A stretch of 6,117 nucleotides of DNA from an uncultured Selenomonadales bacterium (lineage in GTDB: Bacteria; Bacillota; Negativicutes; Selenomonadales; Selenomonadaceae), in assembly GCA_937877655.1 (NCBI GenBank), contig CALFJC010000080.1, forward strand, positions 1 through 6,117. The letters run 5' to 3'. The number at the start of each line of letters is the position of its first letter. The stretch's first letter is position 1. Below, one piece after another: positions 5,701 through 6,117 of this stretch. Below the pieces are notes generated by a model. The model had not been told where the DNA came from, searched no databases, and saw only the letters and a program-made list of their open reading frames with translations. The translations under genes and the position numbers were made by a program.

Positions 5701-6117
5701 CGGTCACAAATTTTTATACGGCGAATGAAATTTTTGACAGCGGAAAAAAATCCGTGACGCTCGCCGCCGAAGTAAAAAATTTCAACGCGAAAAATTATTC
5801 AAGCCTCGTGACGATTGACGGCTCGCAGACAAGCTCGGCTTCCATTACGGGCAACAACAAAGCCAATTCGATTAGCGCGGGCGCGGACGGCTCAACATTA
5901 AACGGCGGCAAAGGCAACGATACAATTTTTGGCGGAGCAGGCACGGACATTTTTGTTTATGCCAAAAACGACGGCAAAGACATTATCCAAAATTACGGCG
6001 CGGGCGATAAAATCAGCTTGGGGAGCGGCGCAACCCTTAAAGACGCTTCGATAAAAAAGAATGACTCGATTATAAAAATCGGGAGCGGCTCCATAACCGT
6101 CAAAGACACTTCGGAAA
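2781..6117 (+). CDS. Giant RTX-like calcium-binding repeat protein (3' end beyond window)
   Basis: The frame from ATG 2781 stays open for 1112 codons to the window edge. There is no signal peptide: the protein begins MATIKYIYGSDDADTISIG, already in repeat style. Residues 1-84 hold degenerate glycine/aspartate turns (YGGDDTINVG, SGGNDTVSAM). Residues 85-763 are four complete and one partial copy of a 155-residue unit, each with about eight rungs of 16-24 residues such as SAGAGNDTI, DAGDGNNKI, YAGEGDNAI, KLGEGNNTV and SGNGNDTI. This is the spacing of a parallel beta-roll in which canonical RTX half-turns alternate with degenerate ones. Residues from about 764 hold C-terminal modules with true nonapeptides: GGRNNDTLN, GAGGNDTLT, GGKGSDVFI (891-917) and GGKGNDTIF, GGAGTDIFV (1042-1059), each followed by a D-x-I-x-x-Y-x-A/G-x-D-K-I element. 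No cysteine is visible. RTX proteins normally leave by type I secretion through a C-terminal signal, which would lie outside the window. A surface adhesin or S-layer-like protein is the likeliest role; no enzymatic domain is seen. Confidence 0.9.
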   Translation, partial: MATIKYIYGSDDADTISIGSKSDVTLIVTYGGDDTINVGRGGVYVDAGTDNNLIYLAAANSNTVIASGGNDTVSAMSSGNHYYNFINMGGGDNSINNGNIQHSTISAGAGNDTISSGGWYSSIDAGDGNNKISIVDANGGNSIYAGAGDNAISITGSSGDNYIKLGEGNNTVIGGLGTGNKVIAGDGNSRVSIGGGLVSLGDGAGNEVSLGSHNSSSVISGNGNDTINVATVEGYSYYSFISISGGDNSINNGNIQHSTISAGAGADSISSGGWYSSIDAGDGNNKISIIDANGGNSIYAGEGDNAISIAGSSSDNYIKLGEGDNTVIGGLGTGNKVIAGDGNSRVSIGGGLVSLGSGKGNEVSLGSHNSSSVISGDGNDTINVESVAGYSYYSFISISGGDNFINNGNIQHSTILAGEGNDTISSGGWYSSINAGDGNNKISIVDASGGSSIYAGKGDNAISIAGSSSDNYIKLGEGNNTVIGGLGTGNKVIAGDGNSRVSIGGGLVSLGDGEGNEVSLGSHNSSSVISGNGNDTINVESVAGYSYYSFISISGGDNLINNGNIQHSTISAGAGNDTISSGGWYSSIDAGDGNNKISIIDASGDNSIYAGEGDNAISIAGSSGDNYIKLGEGNNTVIGGLGTGNKVIAGDGNSRVSIGGGLVSLGDGEGNEISLGSHNSSTIISGNGDDTINVESISGHSYYSFINISGGDNFINNGNIQHSTISAGAGNDTISSGGWYSSINAGDGNNKISIIDTSGGNTIITGTGKDTIIFASGNGSNVVSLGGGKNLIKNWASSNKLKMDGIVAATIMNDDVILASATAIATLQGAKSFSSVKIDSTETLPVEKTLAVTNITTSPVTLAADFKSANAINRTTKVQITGNSLDNFIIGGRNNDTLNGAGGNDTLTGGKGSDVFIFSGGKDVITDYEAKDKISVASAYENFSVDGSDIIFNFGEENSLTVKNGASKAVNLNSVTNFYTANEIFDSGKKSVTLAAEVKNFNAKNYSSLVTIDGSQTSSASITGNNKANSISAGADGSTLNGGKGNDTIFGGAGTDIFVYAKNDGKDIIQNYGAGDKISLGSGATLKDASIKKNDSIIKIGSGSITVKDTSE
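3033..5069 (+). repeat. Tandem array, exact 465-bp (155-residue) period, 4 full copies plus one partial
   Basis: Copies are at 3033-3497, 3498-3962, 3963-4427, 4428-4892 and 4893-5069 (partial), taking the Phe codon of FIN/FIS as unit start. The period is 465 bases between every pair of copies, with no insertion or deletion. Protein identity between copies is roughly 90% by eye, and most differences fall at a limited set of sites (the residue after DN; the bases around AGxG; VDAN/IDAS; NVATVEG/NVESVAG). The array has frayed edges: about 2965-3032 (SGGNDTVSAM to HYYN) resembles the end of a unit with a one-codon length difference, and copy 5 diverges after residue 59 of the unit (SGGNTI), where the C-terminal module begins. 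Confidence 0.97.
5355..6117 (+). repeat. Second-level tandem modules, 396-bp (132-residue) period, diverged
   Basis: Module 1 starts with PVTLAAD at 5355 (residue 859) and module 2 with SVTLAAE at 5751 (residue 991), a distance of 396 bases. Both continue with an ITGN segment, then an RTX block (NDTL/NDTI, DVFIF/DIFVY), then GKDVITDY/GKDIIQNY with a KDKIS/GDKIS close, then an alternating-strand tail (NSLTVKNGASK / GSGSITVKDTS). Identity is much lower than in the 155-residue array, so these are older. The stretch 5070-5354 (GKDTIIFASGNG, KNLIKNW) resembles the tail half of such a module. Module 2 is cut by the window end. Confidence 0.8.

Overview
The window has two parts. The left 2.65 kb is read leftward on the minus strand. 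The right 3.3 kb is one very large open gene read rightward and cut by the window edge. The two are separated by a 130-base divergent promoter region. A secretin (outer-membrane channel) points to a bacterium with an outer membrane. The clear sigma-70/sigma-A style promoters, strong AAGGAG-type ribosome binding sites, TTG starts and the mix of A/T runs with GGC/GCG codons fit a diderm Firmicute (Negativicutes, for example a Selenomonas relative). That assignment is an impression from style, not a demonstrated placement.

Minus strand, in transcription order: a short bitopic inner-membrane protein with a proline-rich linker and a PilP/GspC-like C-terminal domain (2650-2072); a 463-residue PilQ/GspD-family secretin with a signal peptide, starting on the very next base (2071-680); a 148-base gap with no clear gene but with hairpins and a doubtful 38-codon ORF; and the first 177 codons of a Met8/CysG-N-type precorrin-2 dehydrogenase (531-1) for siroheme synthesis. 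The first two genes look like a clamp-plus-secretin pair of a type IV pilus or type II secretion machine. The usual pilM, pilN and pilO genes are not upstream, because the divergent giant gene begins there.

Plus strand: from ATG 2781 to the end of the window runs a reading frame of at least 1112 codons for an RTX-like (calcium-binding beta-roll) surface or secreted protein. It has no signal peptide and, in the visible part, no cysteine. Its core is a tandem array with an exact 465-bp (155-residue) period: four full copies and a fifth partial one, without a single indel. After that come longer modules with canonical GGxGxDxUx nonapeptides, repeated with a 396-bp (132-residue) period and still continuing at the window edge. 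The 5' leader of this gene can fold into a 9-bp hairpin that carries the Shine-Dalgarno sequence in its loop and ends exactly at the start codon.

The main points of interest are the exact-period giant repeat, the leader hairpin, the overlapping divergent promoters whose -35 boxes form a palindrome, and the isolated PilP/PilQ-like pair beside the RTX gene. No functional link between the secretin pair and the RTX protein can be shown from sequence. A protein without a signal peptide would be expected to use a type I exporter, and none is visible here.
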